Origin: Deltaproteobacteria bacterium | GTDB lineage: Bacteria > Myxococcota_A > UBA796 | Direction: 5' to 3' | DNA length: 8,107 nucleotides | Assembly (NCBI GenBank): GCA_002707085.1 | Contig: PALY01000081.1 | Location: forward strand, 12,258-20,364 | Part shown: piece after piece, positions 6,921-8,107 of the stretch | How positions within the stretch are numbered: position 1 is the stretch's first letter | Layout: each line of letters starts with the position of its first letter | Translations under genes and position numbers: made by a program | The notes under the pieces: generated by a model | Told to the model about the DNA's origin: nothing | Databases searched by the model: none | The model's input: only the letters and a program-made list of their open reading frames with translations

Positions 6921-8107
6921 ATGGCCAAAGAAAAATTTGATCGCAGCAAGCCTCACGTGAACATCGGAACGATTGGTCACGTTGATCATGGCAAGACGAC
7001 CTTGACAGCCGCCATCACGAAAGTGTTGGCAGAGTCCAATGGTTCGACGTTCATGGATTACGCAGACATTGATAAGGCACCGGAAGAGAAAGCTCGCGGT
7101 ATCACAATCAATACAGCGCACGTAGAGTACGAGACGGAAGCCCGTCACTACGCTCACGTGGATTGTCCTGGACACGCTGACTACGTGAAGAACATGATCA
7201 CGGGTGCAGCGCAGATGGACGGCGCGATTTTGGTTGTATCTGCAGCGGATGGTCCGATGCCACAGACACGTGAGCACGTACTTCTTGCCCGTCAGGTAAA
7301 CGTTCCTCACATCGTTGTGTTCATGAACAAATGCGACCAACTTGACGACGAAGAGCTTTTGGAGCTTGTCGAGATGGAGATTCGTGAGTTGTTGAACGAG
7401 TACGAGTTCCCTGGTGATGACATTCCAGTGATTCGCGGTTCAGCGTTGAAGGCCCTTGAGGGTGACACATCCGAGATTGGCGCCCCAGCTGTACTTGAGT
7501 TGATGGCTGCCGTGGATGAGCACATTCCGACACCAGAGCGCGAGATTGACAAGCCATTCTTGCTTCCAGTTGAGGACGTATTCACGATTTCTGGTCGTGG
7601 AACGGTCGCTACCGGTCGTATTGAGCGTGGAGAAGTAAAGGTTGGCGAGTCTGTAGAGATCGTTGGCATCAAGGAAACAACAACGACCACCATCACGGGT
7701 GTCGAGATGTTCCGTAAGCTTCTTGATTCTGGAATGGCTGGCGACAACGTTGGACTTCTTCTTCGCGGAATCAAGCGTGAAGATGTAGAGCGTGGTCAGG
7801 TCATCGTGAAGCCTGGTTCAATCAGCCCTCACACGAAGTTCAAGTGCGAAGCCTACATCCTGAAGAAGGATGAGGGTGGACGTCACAAGCCGTTCTTCGC
7901 GGGCTATCGTCCCCAGTTTTACTTCCGTACAACCGACGTAACTGGAGCTGTGAAGCTTCCTGACGGTGTTGAGATGGTAATGCCTGGCGACCACATCGAG
8001 ATGGAAGTGGAGCTGATCATGCCCATCGCCATCGAAACGCAACTTCGATTCGCTATCCGTGAAGGTGGCCGGACCGTTGGTGCGGGTGTCGTCTCCGAAG
8101 TCGTCGA
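6921..8107 (+). CDS. tuf: Translation elongation factor Tu (3' end cut by the window edge)
   Basis: EF-Tu is the GTPase that delivers aminoacyl-tRNA to the ribosomal A site. The frame opens with [14 protein letters not shown] and is open to the edge: 395 complete codons plus two bases. Alignment to E. coli, with a two-residue insertion near residue 190, predicts about 396 residues, so perhaps one residue and the stop are missing. Motifs: GHVDHGKT (19-26), RGITIN switch I, DCPGHADY with the catalytic His, NKCD (136-139) and GSALKALEG. Domain II has [15 protein letters not shown] and MFRKLLDSG. Domain III has [22 protein letters not shown] and the conserved end [12 protein letters not shown]. 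The start is set by GGAG at 6910-6913, seven bases upstream. Wording such as EGDTSEIG and [14 protein letters not shown] resembles deltaproteobacterial EF-Tu. Some genomes carry a second tuf copy, which this window cannot address. Confidence 0.98.
   Translation, partial: MAKEKFDRSKPHVNIGTIGHVDHGKTTLTAAITKVLAESNGSTFMDYADIDKAPEEKARGITINTAHVEYETEARHYAHVDCPGHADYVKNMITGAAQMDGAILVVSAADGPMPQTREHVLLARQVNVPHIVVFMNKCDQLDDEELLELVEMEIRELLNEYEFPGDDIPVIRGSALKALEGDTSEIGAPAVLELMAAVDEHIPTPEREIDKPFLLPVEDVFTISGRGTVATGRIERGEVKVGESVEIVGIKETTTTTITGVEMFRKLLDSGMAGDNVGLLLRGIKREDVERGQVIVKPGSISPHTKFKCEAYILKKDEGGRHKPFFAGYRPQFYFRTTDVTGAVKLPDGVEMVMPGDHIEMEVELIMPIAIETQLRFAIREGGRTVGAGVVSEVV

Overview
The window is a housekeeping stretch, all on the + strand: the 3' three-quarters of rpoC, then rpsL, rpsG, fusA and almost all of tuf. 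This is the classic join of the rpoBC operon to the str operon. There are no tRNA or rRNA genes, mobile elements, CRISPR arrays or phage genes.

The organism looks like a Gram-negative bacterium of the 'deltaproteobacterial' type (Myxococcota, Desulfobacterota, Bdellovibrionota or a relative). The reasons are that EF-Tu and S12 read most like those lineages, the beta' trigger loop carries an SI3-type insertion (typical of proteobacteria and some other Gram-negatives, absent from Firmicutes and Actinobacteria), and rpoC is directly followed by rpsL. This placement is inferred from remembered family sequences and not from a search.

Layout: rpoC enters from the left edge (about 358 residues missing by alignment to E. 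coli) and stops at 3659. A 138-base gap holds a possible promoter and two hairpins. Then come rpsL (3798-4172), rpsG (4182-4652, with its Shine-Dalgarno overlapping the rpsL stop), a structured 145-base leader, fusA (start at 4798, not the upstream in-frame GTG at 4759), a 41-base gap with a hairpin touching the tuf Shine-Dalgarno, and tuf from 6921 off the right edge, lacking perhaps its last residue and the stop. Together these make the catalytic half of RNA polymerase, two decoding-centre/head proteins of the 30S subunit, and the two elongation GTPases; co-transcription is expected.

The one clear oddity is in rpoC. Between two conserved blocks of the beta' active-site/pore region, where E. 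coli has about 20 residues, this protein has about 217 residues (582-1232) in an uninterrupted frame. I do not recognise the fold. It has a lysine-rich middle and a beta-alpha-beta-like C-terminal half. The gaps upstream of rpsL, fusA and tuf also carry RNA structures that could regulate translation, and the E. coli-type S7 target between rpsL and rpsG is absent.
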